A stretch of DNA of 64,000 bases, from contig JBCCTQ010000001.1 of NCBI GenBank assembly GCA_039198225.1, positions 1-64,000 on the forward strand, read 5' to 3'. Source of the DNA: JASJAR01 sp039198225 (GTDB taxonomy: Bacteria > Pseudomonadota > Alphaproteobacteria > Rhodobacterales > Rhodobacteraceae). The notes below the pieces were generated by a model. That model had not been told where the DNA came from. It searched no databases and saw only the letters and a list, made by a program, of their open reading frames with translations. A program made the position numbers and the translations under genes. Within the stretch, counting starts at the first letter, position 1. Every line of letters begins with the position of its first letter. Of this stretch, positions 24,449 to 32,741 are shown one piece after another.

Positions 24449-24479
24449 ATTACCCACAATCGTTAAGGTTGTGGGTAAT
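24449..24479 (+). repeat. Perfect 11-bp inverted repeat ahead of luxR
   Basis: ATTACCCACAA (24449-24459) and TTGTGGGTAAT (24469-24479) are perfect inverted arms around a 9-bp centre. The right arm ends inside the first candidate ATG (24478) of the small gene before luxR. It could be a dimer operator (for example a lux-type box) or an RNA hairpin over a start site. It has no T-run, so it is not a terminator. Confidence 0.65.
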
Positions 24480-24729
24480 GGTAGAAAAGCCCAAGGAAAG
24501 CGTTTCGGACATGATGAACGACTGGATAATCGACGTACTGGCAGATCTTAAAACCTTCGCTGACAAAAACGATTTGCCCTCGCTCGCTGCTGAACTCGAA
24601 AAGACCGCGTTGGTTGCGGCTGCCGAGATTGCGTCGTCCGAAACCGGGGTAGCGATCCTGCCCCAAGGGGGCGTAGGCCATGCTGGACGGGTTCTTCGAG
24701 CGCATGGAGAGCGCCACAACGCAGGATGA
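24478..24729 (+). CDS. Small conserved protein encoded before luxR
   Basis: Function unknown. It encodes up to 83 residues, with an amphipathic helical core MNDWIIDVLADLKTFADKND and ELEKTALVAAAEIASSE, no membrane segment and a variable C-terminal tail. Starts are uncertain: ATG 24478 overlaps the inverted repeat, while ATGs at 24511 and 24514 begin just at the conserved-looking MNDWI core and may be the true start. Its 3' end overlaps luxR by 50 bp in another frame, so translation could be coupled. I recall similar short genes before luxR in related genomes, but cannot verify it. Confidence 0.55.
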   Translation: MVEKPKESVSDMMNDWIIDVLADLKTFADKNDLPSLAAELEKTALVAAAEIASSETGVAILPQGGVGHAGRVLRAHGERHNAG

Positions 24730-25384
24730 CCTGTTCGAGCTAACCCATGCGTTACGCGACCATTATGGCATCGCCCATATCGTCTACCATTGGGTCAACA
24801 GCGACGGTGAGCAATATGGCGCTGGAACCTACCCCGTCGCTTGGGCCCAGCACTACATCGAAAAGGGTTACCTCCGGATAGACCCGGTTATTCAGGGCTG
24901 TTTCCAGCGATTTCACCCGGTGGAATGGAAGCGCCTCGATTGGTCGACCAAAGCTGCTCGCAATTTCATGCAAGAAGCCATCGATTGGGGCATTGGTAAC
25001 CAAGGCTATTCGATCCCGCTCCGAGGACCAAACGGGCAATTCGCGCTCTTTACGGCCAACGATTCCTGTTCCGACGAGGCATGGAACGAGTTTTGCGAAA
25101 CCAACGTGCGCGACCTCATCATGGTCGCCCATTACTTCAATCAAAAGGCGCTGCAATTCGAAAAACCCGATGAGGACAAAGTTCAAAAACCGCTGTCGCC
25201 CCGGGAGGCGGATGCATTGACCTTCTTGGCCTTAGGCTATTCTCGGGCGCAGATTGCTGAAATGCTTGAGATCTCAGAGCACACATTGCGGGTCTATGTG
25301 GAATCGGCACGCTTCAAACTCGGGGCGCTTAACACCACCCAGGCGGTAGCCCGCGCCCTCTCACTCGGGCTGATCATCGTCTGA
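24680..25384 (+). CDS. luxR: LuxR-family quorum-sensing transcriptional regulator
   Basis: A 234-residue LuxR-type regulator. The N-terminal autoinducer-binding domain (about 1-165) contains the family tryptophan/tyrosine/aspartate pattern: VYHWVNSDGEQYG, EKGYLRIDPVI and WGIGNQGYSIPLRGPNGQFA. The C-terminal GerE helix-turn-helix is LSPREADALTFLALGYSRAQ followed by EMLEISEHTLRVYVE. It should bind DNA in response to an acyl-homoserine lactone made by LuxI, encoded 97 bp downstream. ATG at 24680 lies inside the upstream small gene. The gene symbol is by family; the specific paralog name is not implied. Confidence 0.92.
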   Translation: MLDGFFERMESATTQDDLFELTHALRDHYGIAHIVYHWVNSDGEQYGAGTYPVAWAQHYIEKGYLRIDPVIQGCFQRFHPVEWKRLDWSTKAARNFMQEAIDWGIGNQGYSIPLRGPNGQFALFTANDSCSDEAWNEFCETNVRDLIMVAHYFNQKALQFEKPDEDKVQKPLSPREADALTFLALGYSRAQIAEMLEISEHTLRVYVESARFKLGALNTTQAVARALSLGLIIV

Positions 25385-25387
25385 CAC

Positions 25388-25402
25388 TTAACGCAGGGTT
25401 AA
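25388..25402 (+). promoter_or_regulatory. CtrA-type site TTAA-N7-TTAA between luxR and luxI
   Basis: TTAACGCAGGGTTAA at 25388-25402 matches the CtrA consensus TTAA-N7-TTAA exactly, 79 bp before luxI. A second half-site TTAACC lies at 25430-25435. CtrA control of quorum sensing is documented in Rhodobacterales; binding here is inferred from sequence only. Confidence 0.5.
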
Positions 25403-25480
25403 TGTTCCGCTCGGGCTTGGAAAGGCCGGTTAACCTTAGCGCGCGAGCTTCTTCTCCATGTAACGATGGAGGGAGAAGTT

Positions 25481-26116
25481 ATGATCCGTTACCTTTATGC
25501 CGACCAATTGGCCGAATATCCGCTTTTGGCCCAGACCATGTTTCGCGACCGCGCGACCCAATTCCATGACCGCCAAGGCTGGGATGTCACGGTCAATGAG
25601 GCCGGCGAGGAGCGGGACGAATACGATGATCTGAACCCGCTCTATGTGATTTGGGAAAGCGAGGATGGCCGTCATGGGGGCTCTATGCGGTTTTTACCGA
25701 CGACCGGGCGGACGATGGTGAATGAGCACTTCACGGATCTTTTGGGCGGCGGCACGGTCGAAAGCCCGCTTATCTGGGAATGCACTCGGTTTTGTCTTGC
25801 GCCCAAGGCGGACGCTCGGATCTCGGCGGCTTTGATGCTCGCGGGCGGGGAGATCATGACCGGGTTCGGCATCAAGCATTTCGTCGGCGTATTCGATGCG
25901 CGCATGGTGCGGATCTATCGCCTGATCGGGGCGGCGCCGGAGATTCTCGGCACGTCGGGGTCCGGCCGCGAAGCCATCTCTGTGGGGCTTTGGAATTTCT
26001 CCGACCGGCTTCGGATGACCGTCGCGCAAAGCGCAAAATTATCGCCGGATCTGGCGCGCCAATGGTTCAACCGCGCCTTCGGACATCCTGCGGCGCAGGT
26101 CTTCGCCGTCGCCTAA
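25481..26116 (+). CDS. luxI: Acyl-homoserine-lactone synthase
   Basis: LuxI-family synthase making acyl-homoserine lactone from S-adenosylmethionine and acyl-ACP. The 211-residue product carries the conserved N-terminal region (DRQGWDVTVNEAGEERDEYD, with Arg and Asp of the SAM site), GSMRFLPTTGRTMVNEHF and the block WECTRFCLAPKADARIS. ATG at 25481 follows a GGGAGAAG ribosome site. It is downstream of luxR on the same strand, the common luxR-luxI order. The acyl chain length is not predictable from the sequence. Confidence 0.95.
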   Translation: MIRYLYADQLAEYPLLAQTMFRDRATQFHDRQGWDVTVNEAGEERDEYDDLNPLYVIWESEDGRHGGSMRFLPTTGRTMVNEHFTDLLGGGTVESPLIWECTRFCLAPKADARISAALMLAGGEIMTGFGIKHFVGVFDARMVRIYRLIGAAPEILGTSGSGREAISVGLWNFSDRLRMTVAQSAKLSPDLARQWFNRAFGHPAAQVFAVA

Positions 26117-26163
26117 ACTGCGCCTCCCTGGCGCCCGAGGAGGGGCGTGGCTATGGTCTCGCC

Positions 26164-27696
26164 ATGGACGTCCCCCTCGCGCAGTTTTCCGATGACCAGG
26201 CCGAAGCCTTCGATCGGTTGGCCGAGACCTTTGGCCGGGCTGGCGTGGATGTCCATGAGGGACAGGTTCTCCCTCGAAGCGATGGTGGCCAAGGCGTGGT
26301 CGCGATCACCGGGAAAGCCGGTTCGGGGAAGACGATGCTCCTCGCGCGGCTCGCCGAGGCCCTGGGCGAGGCAGGTGTCGAAACGATATCGGGCGATTAC
26401 GAAGGCCGCCGTCGGAAGGACCGGCGGACCCTTGCGATCCTCGCCCCCACAAACAAAGCTGCCTCTGTGTTGCGCAATCGGGGCGTGGCCGCGACAACGA
26501 TCCACCGCATTATCTACACGCCGGTTTATGATCCGGAATACGAAAAGCTCGCCGATTGGTTGGTTACGGGCGGTGAGCGCCCAAATGTCGAAGGTCTCAC
26601 CGACGCCGCCCTCGACCGCGCCCATGGGTTCTATCAAGGCGTGAAATCGGTACCCGGCGCCTTGGCGGCTGCGGGGCTTAAGGGCTCAGACTTCATAAAA
26701 GGCTGGAAGCGGCGCGAAGAGCCCCTCGATATCGGCTTTGTCGATGAAGCCTCCATGCTCGACGACAAGCAATTCGAAGACCTCCAAGAGATTTTCCCGA
26801 CCCTCGTTTTGTTTGGCGATCCGGCCCAATTGGCGCCGGTGGGTGGGGCCGGACAAATGGTGTTTGAAAGCCTGCCCGCGCCCCGCACCATGGCGCTCGA
26901 CCGGATCCACCGGCAGGATCTCGATAATCCGATCCTCGATCTGGCCCATCTTTTGGCCGATCCAGATCTCTCGTTTGAGGATTTCGAGCGGGAAGTCAGC
27001 ACAGCGGGGCGCAGTGATGACCGGGTCCGGGTGGCCGAGCGTGTCGAAGCCGAGAAAATGGCCCGTTCGCCGGTGCTGGTCTGGCGGAATGCCACCCGGA
27101 TCCGGCTGATCCACGCCTTCCGCCGGGCCTATGACGCACCCGAAGATGCGCTATTGCCGGGCGAGCCGCTCATTTGCGATGGGATCGAATTGCCGCTCAA
27201 ACATCGGAAGAAACGGATTGATCTCGAAGCAAGGGGCCTCACCAAAGGGGCCCAGGTGATTTATCTCGGGCCCGGTTCCCGGTCGGGGTTCTCCCGGCTT
27301 TTCGTGGTGGGGGCCGAGCAACCGCAAGTATCTGCCGCGTCCATCGTTAAGATCGAATTGCCCGAAGAGGAAGAGCCATTTATCCCGTTCGCGGCCCATA
27401 TGGGCGCGACGTTTCTCCATGGGGCTGCGGTCACGATCCACAAAGCTCAAGGCTCCCAATGGCCCGAAGTTCAGGTCTTCGCGCCCGATCTTTGGGCCGC
27501 GGCGCGGTCGGGGCGGGTCGAAGCCGGGATCCCCCTCTGGAAACGGTTGGCCTATGTGGCGATCACCCGGGCCGAAGAGAGGCTCTATTGGGTCGTCCGG
27601 AACCGGCTAGCCAAGCCTGCCAACGCGCTTGGGACGGATGATCTTCAAGCGCCGGCAGCTCCTTTGGCTTTGGCGGAGCCTGCGGAGGAGCCATGA
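26164..27696 (+). CDS. RecD-like ATP-dependent DNA helicase
   Basis: Superfamily 1 helicase, 510 residues, resembling RecD2-type or UvrD/AAA_30 helicases. Walker A GKAGSGKTML is near residue 50; motif Ia-like LAILAPTNKAASVLRNRG, Walker B DIGFVDEASMLDD and motif III LFGDPAQLAPVGGAGQ follow, then the C-terminal UvrD_C_2 elements VTIHKAQGSQWPEVQVF and RLAYVAITRAEERLYW. Start ATG 26164 (MDVPLAQFSDDQ) is chosen as the first codon before the helicase domain. It overlaps the next gene by ATGA. Neighbours are luxI and an SDR, so a link to quorum sensing is not evident. Confidence 0.88.
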   Translation: MDVPLAQFSDDQAEAFDRLAETFGRAGVDVHEGQVLPRSDGGQGVVAITGKAGSGKTMLLARLAEALGEAGVETISGDYEGRRRKDRRTLAILAPTNKAASVLRNRGVAATTIHRIIYTPVYDPEYEKLADWLVTGGERPNVEGLTDAALDRAHGFYQGVKSVPGALAAAGLKGSDFIKGWKRREEPLDIGFVDEASMLDDKQFEDLQEIFPTLVLFGDPAQLAPVGGAGQMVFESLPAPRTMALDRIHRQDLDNPILDLAHLLADPDLSFEDFEREVSTAGRSDDRVRVAERVEAEKMARSPVLVWRNATRIRLIHAFRRAYDAPEDALLPGEPLICDGIELPLKHRKKRIDLEARGLTKGAQVIYLGPGSRSGFSRLFVVGAEQPQVSAASIVKIELPEEEEPFIPFAAHMGATFLHGAAVTIHKAQGSQWPEVQVFAPDLWAAARSGRVEAGIPLWKRLAYVAITRAEERLYWVVRNRLAKPANALGTDDLQAPAAPLALAEPAEEP

Positions 27697-28421
27697 GCCA
27701 AACGATGATCATCACTGGAGCAAGTTCCGGAATAGGACGCGCGGTCGCCGAACAGGCCCTTGCCGCGGGATGGCGCGTGGGGCTTTTTGCACGGAACCGA
27801 GGGGCGCTTGAAGAGGTCGCGCGGGCCGGGGAGGCGCTGGTTCTTCCCGGTGACGTGACAGATCTTTCCTCGGTCGAAGCGGCGGTCACGGAGCTCGTTG
27901 AGACGTGGGGCAGACTTGACTGCCTTTTCAACAATGCAGGGATTTTGACGCCCCACGGCACCATTGACGAGATCGACGCGGAGGATTGGACGCGCTCGTT
28001 GGCAGTGAACCTCACGGGCATGTTTCACGGGGCCCGCGCCGCTTTCCGGCAGATGCGCCGACAAGACCCCCAAGGGGGGCGGATCATCAATAACGGCTCG
28101 ATTGCAGCCCATGCGCCGCGGGATGGCTCGATTTGTTATACAGCGACCAAGCATGGGGTGACGGGGCTCACCCGGTCGCTGAGCCTTGATGGGAGAGCGT
28201 TCAACATCGCCTGCGGTCAGATCGATATCGGCAACGCGCGGACCGCGATCGTGGCGGAATTGGCGGACCGCGCGGTGGCCCAAGGCAAGGCGCCCCAAGA
28301 GACAATGGATGTGGCCGATGCGGCAGGGGCGGTGATGCATATGGCGGGCCTGCCCCTCTCGGCGAATGTGCAGTTCATGACCGTTATCGCAACGAAGATG
28401 CCCTATATCGGCCGGGGGTAG
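27693..28421 (+). CDS. Short-chain dehydrogenase/reductase
   Basis: NAD(P)-dependent oxidoreductase of the SDR family, 242 residues. The cofactor motif is TGASSGIGRAVAEQ, the structural motif NNAG is in CLFNNAGILTP, and the catalytic pair is YTATK (Tyr and Lys four apart), with the catalytic serine in NNGSIAAHAPRDGS. Arg after the Rossmann motif (FARNRGAL) suggests NADP preference. Substrate unknown. ATG at 27693 overlaps the helicase stop by 4 bp, so the two genes are probably co-transcribed. It converges on the nucleoside-type transporter operon. Confidence 0.9.
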   Translation: MSQTMIITGASSGIGRAVAEQALAAGWRVGLFARNRGALEEVARAGEALVLPGDVTDLSSVEAAVTELVETWGRLDCLFNNAGILTPHGTIDEIDAEDWTRSLAVNLTGMFHGARAAFRQMRRQDPQGGRIINNGSIAAHAPRDGSICYTATKHGVTGLTRSLSLDGRAFNIACGQIDIGNARTAIVAELADRAVAQGKAPQETMDVADAAGAVMHMAGLPLSANVQFMTVIATKMPYIGRG

Positions 28422-28442
28422 CGCCGATCGGCGGCGGCGCCC

Positions 28443-29405
28443 TCAACGCTCCTTGACGTAGGGCTCGCCGCCCGCTTTCGGGGGGATCGCTTTGCCCACG
28501 AACCCTGCGAGTATCACGACCGTCAGGATATAAGGGAGAGCGTCCAGGAACTGGACCGGCATCGGGAAACGCAACACCAGCTCGACGACATCCGGCCGGA
28601 GTGACAGCGCTTGGAGGAAGCCGAAGAGGAGCGTCGCGTAGAGCGCGTACCATGGCCGCCATTTCGCGAATATGAGTGCCGCAAGGGCGATAAAGCCGCG
28701 CCCCGACGACATGTCTTTCACGAAACCCGCCTGGAGACCCGTGGCGAGATAAGCCCCGGCAAGCCCGCAGAGAATCCCGCAGATCCCGACGGCGGCAAAC
28801 CGGAGCCAAACCACACTGATCCCTGCCGTGTCCACGGCGGCTGGATTTTCGCCGACCGCTCGCAACCGCAAGCCGAAACGGGTGCGAAAGAGCACCCACC
28901 AGGTAAAGGGAACCGCGAGGAAGCCCACATAAACGAGGATCGTGTGGCCCGAGATGAGTTCCGCATAGATCGGCCCGAAAACCGGGATGGCGGAAAAGGT
29001 CTCGGCGAAAGGAAGTGTGATCGTTTCAAATCGCGCCGCGCCCGAAAGCGATGGGGTGCGGCCACCTTGCTGAAACCAATCCTGTGCGACCAAGACCGTG
29101 AGCCCAGCAGCGAGGAAATTGATCGCAACGCCCGATATGAGCTGGTTGCCGCGGAAGGTGATCGAGGCGATGCCGTGGATGCCCGACAAGACCATCGACG
29201 AGGCGATCCCCGCCAAAAGCCCGATCCAAACCGAGCCCGAAATCGCGGCGATCGCGGCCGAGAAAAAGGCCGCGGCGAGCATTTTCCCTTCAAGGCCAAT
29301 GTCGAATATCCCGGCGCGTTCGGAGAAGAGCCCCGCAAGGCACGCAAAGAGCAACGGGATTGCGAGGCGGATTGTGGTGTCGAGGACGGGGAGGAGAAGG
29401 TCCAT
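28443..29405 (-). CDS. Nucleoside-type ABC transporter permease 2
   Basis: Second inner-membrane permease of a BMP-type importer, 320 residues with about eight hydrophobic segments (BPD_transp_2 family). Typical motifs: ERAGIFDIGLEGKMLAAAF and ENPAAVDTAGISVVWLRF. This family imports nucleosides (NupQ-like) or related compounds. ATG at 29405 starts MDLLLPVLDTTIRLAIPLL. It is the last gene of the operon, with the LysE gene immediately upstream (1-bp gap). The substrate is inferred from gene order and family; deoD nearby fits nucleosides. Confidence 0.88.
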   Translation of the reverse strand: MDLLLPVLDTTIRLAIPLLFACLAGLFSERAGIFDIGLEGKMLAAAFFSAAIAAISGSVWIGLLAGIASSMVLSGIHGIASITFRGNQLISGVAINFLAAGLTVLVAQDWFQQGGRTPSLSGAARFETITLPFAETFSAIPVFGPIYAELISGHTILVYVGFLAVPFTWWVLFRTRFGLRLRAVGENPAAVDTAGISVVWLRFAAVGICGILCGLAGAYLATGLQAGFVKDMSSGRGFIALAALIFAKWRPWYALYATLLFGFLQALSLRPDVVELVLRFPMPVQFLDALPYILTVVILAGFVGKAIPPKAGGEPYVKER

Positions 29406-29406
29406 C

Positions 29407-30033
29407 TTAGGTCCGCGACGTCGCGAGTTTGAAGGCGGCGAAGGCGAAGAAGGCGCCAAGGGTGGCTTCGACGCCGCGCCGCGCTCGGCGATAGAGGGCG
29501 AGGAAAGGTGACGAGGACAGTGCTATGGCCCAAGCCCCGTGGCCCAAAACCGAATTGACGAATGCGCCTGCCACGAAAAGAACGAGGATCGGCAAGGGTG
29601 CGGTCGACATGTCGCCTATGGCCGCGATGGCGAGCCAGAAAAAGATCGCTTTGGGGTTGGTGACTTGCATTGTCAGCCCGGCCAAAGCGGCCCGGAAGCC
29701 GCTTTCCCGGAAGGGAATGGCCTTTGGAAACTTCGGCGGGGCGACCGCCTTTCGGAATGACGTGTAGGAGAGCCAAGCCAAATAGGCCGCGCCGATAAAC
29801 TTGATCGCCGCCATCACCGCGGCGACTTCGGCAAAGAGCGCAGCAAGGCCCACCACGGTGGCGATGGCCAAGACAATCGACGCCGAACCGATCCCGAGGC
29901 AGGTAATCAGCGCCGCCGTCCGCCCTTGGGACGCCGCGACGCTCAGGATCAGGGCGACGCCCGGCCCAGGCGACAGGACGCCCATCCATTGAATGCCCCA
30001 GGCGATGAGGAGGGGGGCAAGATATTCGCTCAT
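29407..30033 (-). CDS. LysE/RhtB-family exporter inside the transporter operon
   Basis: Amino-acid exporter of the LysE superfamily, 208 residues with about six transmembrane segments. It has the family start MGVLSPGPGVALILSVAASQGR and the conserved MQVTNPKAIFFWLAIAAIG. ATG at 30033 overlaps the upstream permease by 4 bp and the downstream permease is 1 bp away, so it is fully embedded in the operon. LysE proteins export amino acids or small metabolites. Its insertion between two importer permeases is odd, and its substrate is unknown. Confidence 0.9.
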   Translation of the reverse strand: MSEYLAPLLIAWGIQWMGVLSPGPGVALILSVAASQGRTAALITCLGIGSASIVLAIATVVGLAALFAEVAAVMAAIKFIGAAYLAWLSYTSFRKAVAPPKFPKAIPFRESGFRAALAGLTMQVTNPKAIFFWLAIAAIGDMSTAPLPILVLFVAGAFVNSVLGHGAWAIALSSSPFLALYRRARRGVEATLGAFFAFAAFKLATSRT

Positions 30034-31160
30034 TCGGCCGGTTCCGTTTCTCCAGACGCGCGGGCGGCGTCTTTCCGTCGACGCGCGGCGAGGAAGAGCC
30101 GTTCAATGGGCAAGCGGACCATATTGTCGAGCGCACCGGTGAAGAGGATCACAAGGGCCTGGATCACCACGATTAATTCGCGGGGGATGTTGCTCCAGAG
30201 GCTCAATTCGCCGCCGCCTTGGACGAGGAAGCCAAAAAGGAGGGCGGCGAGAAAGACACCGAACGGGTGCGAGCGGCCCATAAGCGCCACAGCGATGCCG
30301 ATAAACCCGGCCCCTTCGACGGAGTTGAGAACTAGGCGTTGGCTTTCGCCCATGACGTTGTTGATCGCCATGGCACCGGCCAGGGCGCCGGAGATCACCA
30401 TGGCGACAATAGTGATCTTGAACGGCGAGATCCCGGCATAGACAGCGGCGGTCTCGGAATGGCCGACTGCGCGGATCTCATAGCCGAGCCGGGTTCGCCA
30501 CAAGAGAAGCCAAACGAGGAAACAAGCGAGGATCGCGACAAAGAAGCTGATATTTACCGGTGGCGCGGAGGAAAACGGCACGCCGAAGAACCCCAGGATA
30601 TCGCTGAAGCGGGGGAGTTCTGTGCCGGGTGGGAAATTGGCCGTGGCAGGGTCCATCGAGCCTGGCGGGCGGAAAACGTTGACCAAAAGGTAATTCAAAA
30701 GGCTCGCGGCGATGAAATTGAACATAATCGTCGTGATGACGATATGGCTCCCGCGCGCGGCCTGGAGATAGGCCGGGATCAGCGCCCAAAGCGCGCCAAA
30801 AAGGGCCCCGCCCACAAGGGCCACAGGAAGGGCGACCGACCAATGGGGCCAAGGGAGCGCGAGGCACACCATGGCCACGCCGAGCCCTCCGAGCATGGCC
30901 TGACCTTCGCCGCCAATGTTGAAGAGCCGCGCATGGAACGCCACCGATACGGCAAGCCCGGTGAAGATGAAGTTGGTGGTATAATAGAGCGTGAAACCCC
31001 AGCCATAGCTCGTCGTCAGCGAGCCTTCGATCATCGTTTTGATCGCTTCGATCGGGTTTTCGCCGATCGCAAGGATCACCAGGCCGGAAAAGAAAAACGC
31101 GATGATGATGCTGATAAGCGGCACGAGTAGCACGTCGGCCCATTTCGGCATCGTATCCAT
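30030..31160 (-). CDS. Nucleoside-type ABC transporter permease 1
   Basis: First permease of the BMP-type importer (NupP/YufP-like), 376 residues with about nine to ten hydrophobic segments. Conserved motifs are FHARLFNIGGEGQAMLGG and GSHIVITTIMFNFIAASLLN. The C-terminus is basic (FLAARRRKDAARASGETEPA). ATG at 31160 gives MDTMPKWADVLLVPL. It follows the ATPase gene by 3 bp and overlaps the LysE gene by 4 bp. It pairs with the permease at 28443-29405 to make the pore. Confidence 0.88.
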   Translation of the reverse strand: MDTMPKWADVLLVPLISIIIAFFFSGLVILAIGENPIEAIKTMIEGSLTTSYGWGFTLYYTTNFIFTGLAVSVAFHARLFNIGGEGQAMLGGLGVAMVCLALPWPHWSVALPVALVGGALFGALWALIPAYLQAARGSHIVITTIMFNFIAASLLNYLLVNVFRPPGSMDPATANFPPGTELPRFSDILGFFGVPFSSAPPVNISFFVAILACFLVWLLLWRTRLGYEIRAVGHSETAAVYAGISPFKITIVAMVISGALAGAMAINNVMGESQRLVLNSVEGAGFIGIAVALMGRSHPFGVFLAALLFGFLVQGGGELSLWSNIPRELIVVIQALVILFTGALDNMVRLPIERLFLAARRRKDAARASGETEPAE

Positions 31161-31163
31161 CGG

Positions 31164-32741
31164 CTAGGCCTTCCCGTCCATACCGGCCATCAGGAGGCCA
31201 AGTTCGCGCTCATCGGTCTCTTCAGGGCGGCGTTCGCCCATAATCTGGCCGTCAAACATCACCGCGATCCGGTCGGAGAGCGACAGGATCTCGTCGAGTT
31301 CCACTGAGACCAAGAGCACCGCCCTGCCAGCATCGCGAAGGGCGACAATCTGTTTGTGGATAAACTCAATGGCGCCGATGTCGACGCCCCGCGTCGGTTG
31401 ACCCACGAGCAAAAGCGCGGGGTCACGCTCGATCTCCCGGGCGACGACAATTTTCTGCTGATTGCCGCCGGAAAAGTTCTTGGCCGATTGCCAGCAATTG
31501 GCCGGGCGAATGTCGAATTTGGTGATCTTGGCTTCGGTGTCCTGGCGGATCGCGTCATTGTCGGTAAGCACGCCGCGATTATAGCCGGGGTCGTGATGGT
31601 AGCCGAAACAGGCGTTTTCCCAGGCGAAGAAATCCATGATCAACCCTTCGCGCTGGCGGTCTTCGGGCACATGGGCGATGCCCCGGGCGCGGCGGGTGCG
31701 GCCATCGGAATGACGGCCTGAAATGTCGATCTCTTCGCCGTTGAGCTTCACCGAGCCCCGCCCGCGGGTGATGCCGCCGAGAACTTCCAAAAGCTCGGTC
31801 TGTCCATTACCGGCCACGCCCGCGATGCCGAGGATCTCGCCTGCGGCCACGTGGAGGCTCACGCCTTTGAGGCGTTCGACGCCGGCGCCGTCTGTCACGT
31901 GGAGGTCTTTGACATCTAGGACCCGGCTGCCCGCATTTGCGGGTGCTTTGTCAATCTCGAGGAGAACCTTACGGCCCACCATCAACTCGGCCAATTGCTC
32001 GGGGTTGGTGTCGGCTGTCTTCACCGTGGCCGTCATCTCGCCCCGGCGCATGACGCTGACCGTGTCGGTCGCGTCCATAATCTCGCGGAGCTTGTGGGTG
32101 ATGAGGATGATGGTTTTGCCTTCCTCCTTGAGCCGGCGGAGGATGCGAAAAAGCTGGTCGGCCTCGGCGGGGGTCAAAACTCCGGTCGGCTCGTCGAGGA
32201 TCAGGATTTCGGCCTGGCGATAGAGCGCCTTCAGGATTTCGACCCGCTGTTGGTGACCCACCGAGAGATCTTCGATCAGCGCATCGGCTTTGACGTTCAG
32301 CTCGTATTCAGAGGCGAGATTGTCGAGGGTTTTCCGGGCCTTTGCCAGGGAAGGGCGGAGCATGGCGCCGTCTTCGACCCCGAGGATGATGTTTTCCAGA
32401 ACGGTGAAATTCTCGACCAGCTTGAAATGCTGGAACACCATGCCGATCCCGGCCCGGATTGCGGCCTGGCTGTCGGGGATCTCGGTTTTCGATCCATTGA
32501 TGAAGATCTCTCCGGCATCGGCTTTGTAAAAGCCGTAGAGGATCGACATCAGCGTCGATTTGCCCGCGCCATTCTCACCGATAATACCGTGGATCGTGCC
32601 AGGCATGACCCGGATCGAAATGTCTTTGTTAGCCTGGACTGGACCGAAGGATTTGGAAATGCCCCGAAGCTCTATTGCCGGGGGCAGATCCTCAGGGGCA
32701 GCCGAACCAGGCTGCCCCGCATTTTCGGCGTCAAGCGCCAT
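31164..32741 (-). CDS. ABC transporter ATPase with two nucleotide-binding domains
   Basis: Energising subunit of the BMP-type importer, 525 residues with two ABC domains in one chain, as is normal for this family. Domain 1 has Walker A GENGAGKSTL and a degenerate signature DLSVGHQQRVEILKALYR, with Walker B ILILDEPTGVLTP. Domain 2 has Walker A-like GVAGNGQTEL, signature FSGGNQQKIVVAREI, and LLLVGQPTRGVD, where Glu is replaced by Gln. These degenerate sites are typical of the NupO/YufO type. ATG at 32741 abuts the solute-binding gene stop with no gap, so translation is probably coupled. Confidence 0.92.
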   Translation of the reverse strand: MALDAENAGQPGSAAPEDLPPAIELRGISKSFGPVQANKDISIRVMPGTIHGIIGENGAGKSTLMSILYGFYKADAGEIFINGSKTEIPDSQAAIRAGIGMVFQHFKLVENFTVLENIILGVEDGAMLRPSLAKARKTLDNLASEYELNVKADALIEDLSVGHQQRVEILKALYRQAEILILDEPTGVLTPAEADQLFRILRRLKEEGKTIILITHKLREIMDATDTVSVMRRGEMTATVKTADTNPEQLAELMVGRKVLLEIDKAPANAGSRVLDVKDLHVTDGAGVERLKGVSLHVAAGEILGIAGVAGNGQTELLEVLGGITRGRGSVKLNGEEIDISGRHSDGRTRRARGIAHVPEDRQREGLIMDFFAWENACFGYHHDPGYNRGVLTDNDAIRQDTEAKITKFDIRPANCWQSAKNFSGGNQQKIVVAREIERDPALLLVGQPTRGVDIGAIEFIHKQIVALRDAGRAVLLVSVELDEILSLSDRIAVMFDGQIMGERRPEETDERELGLLMAGMDGKA

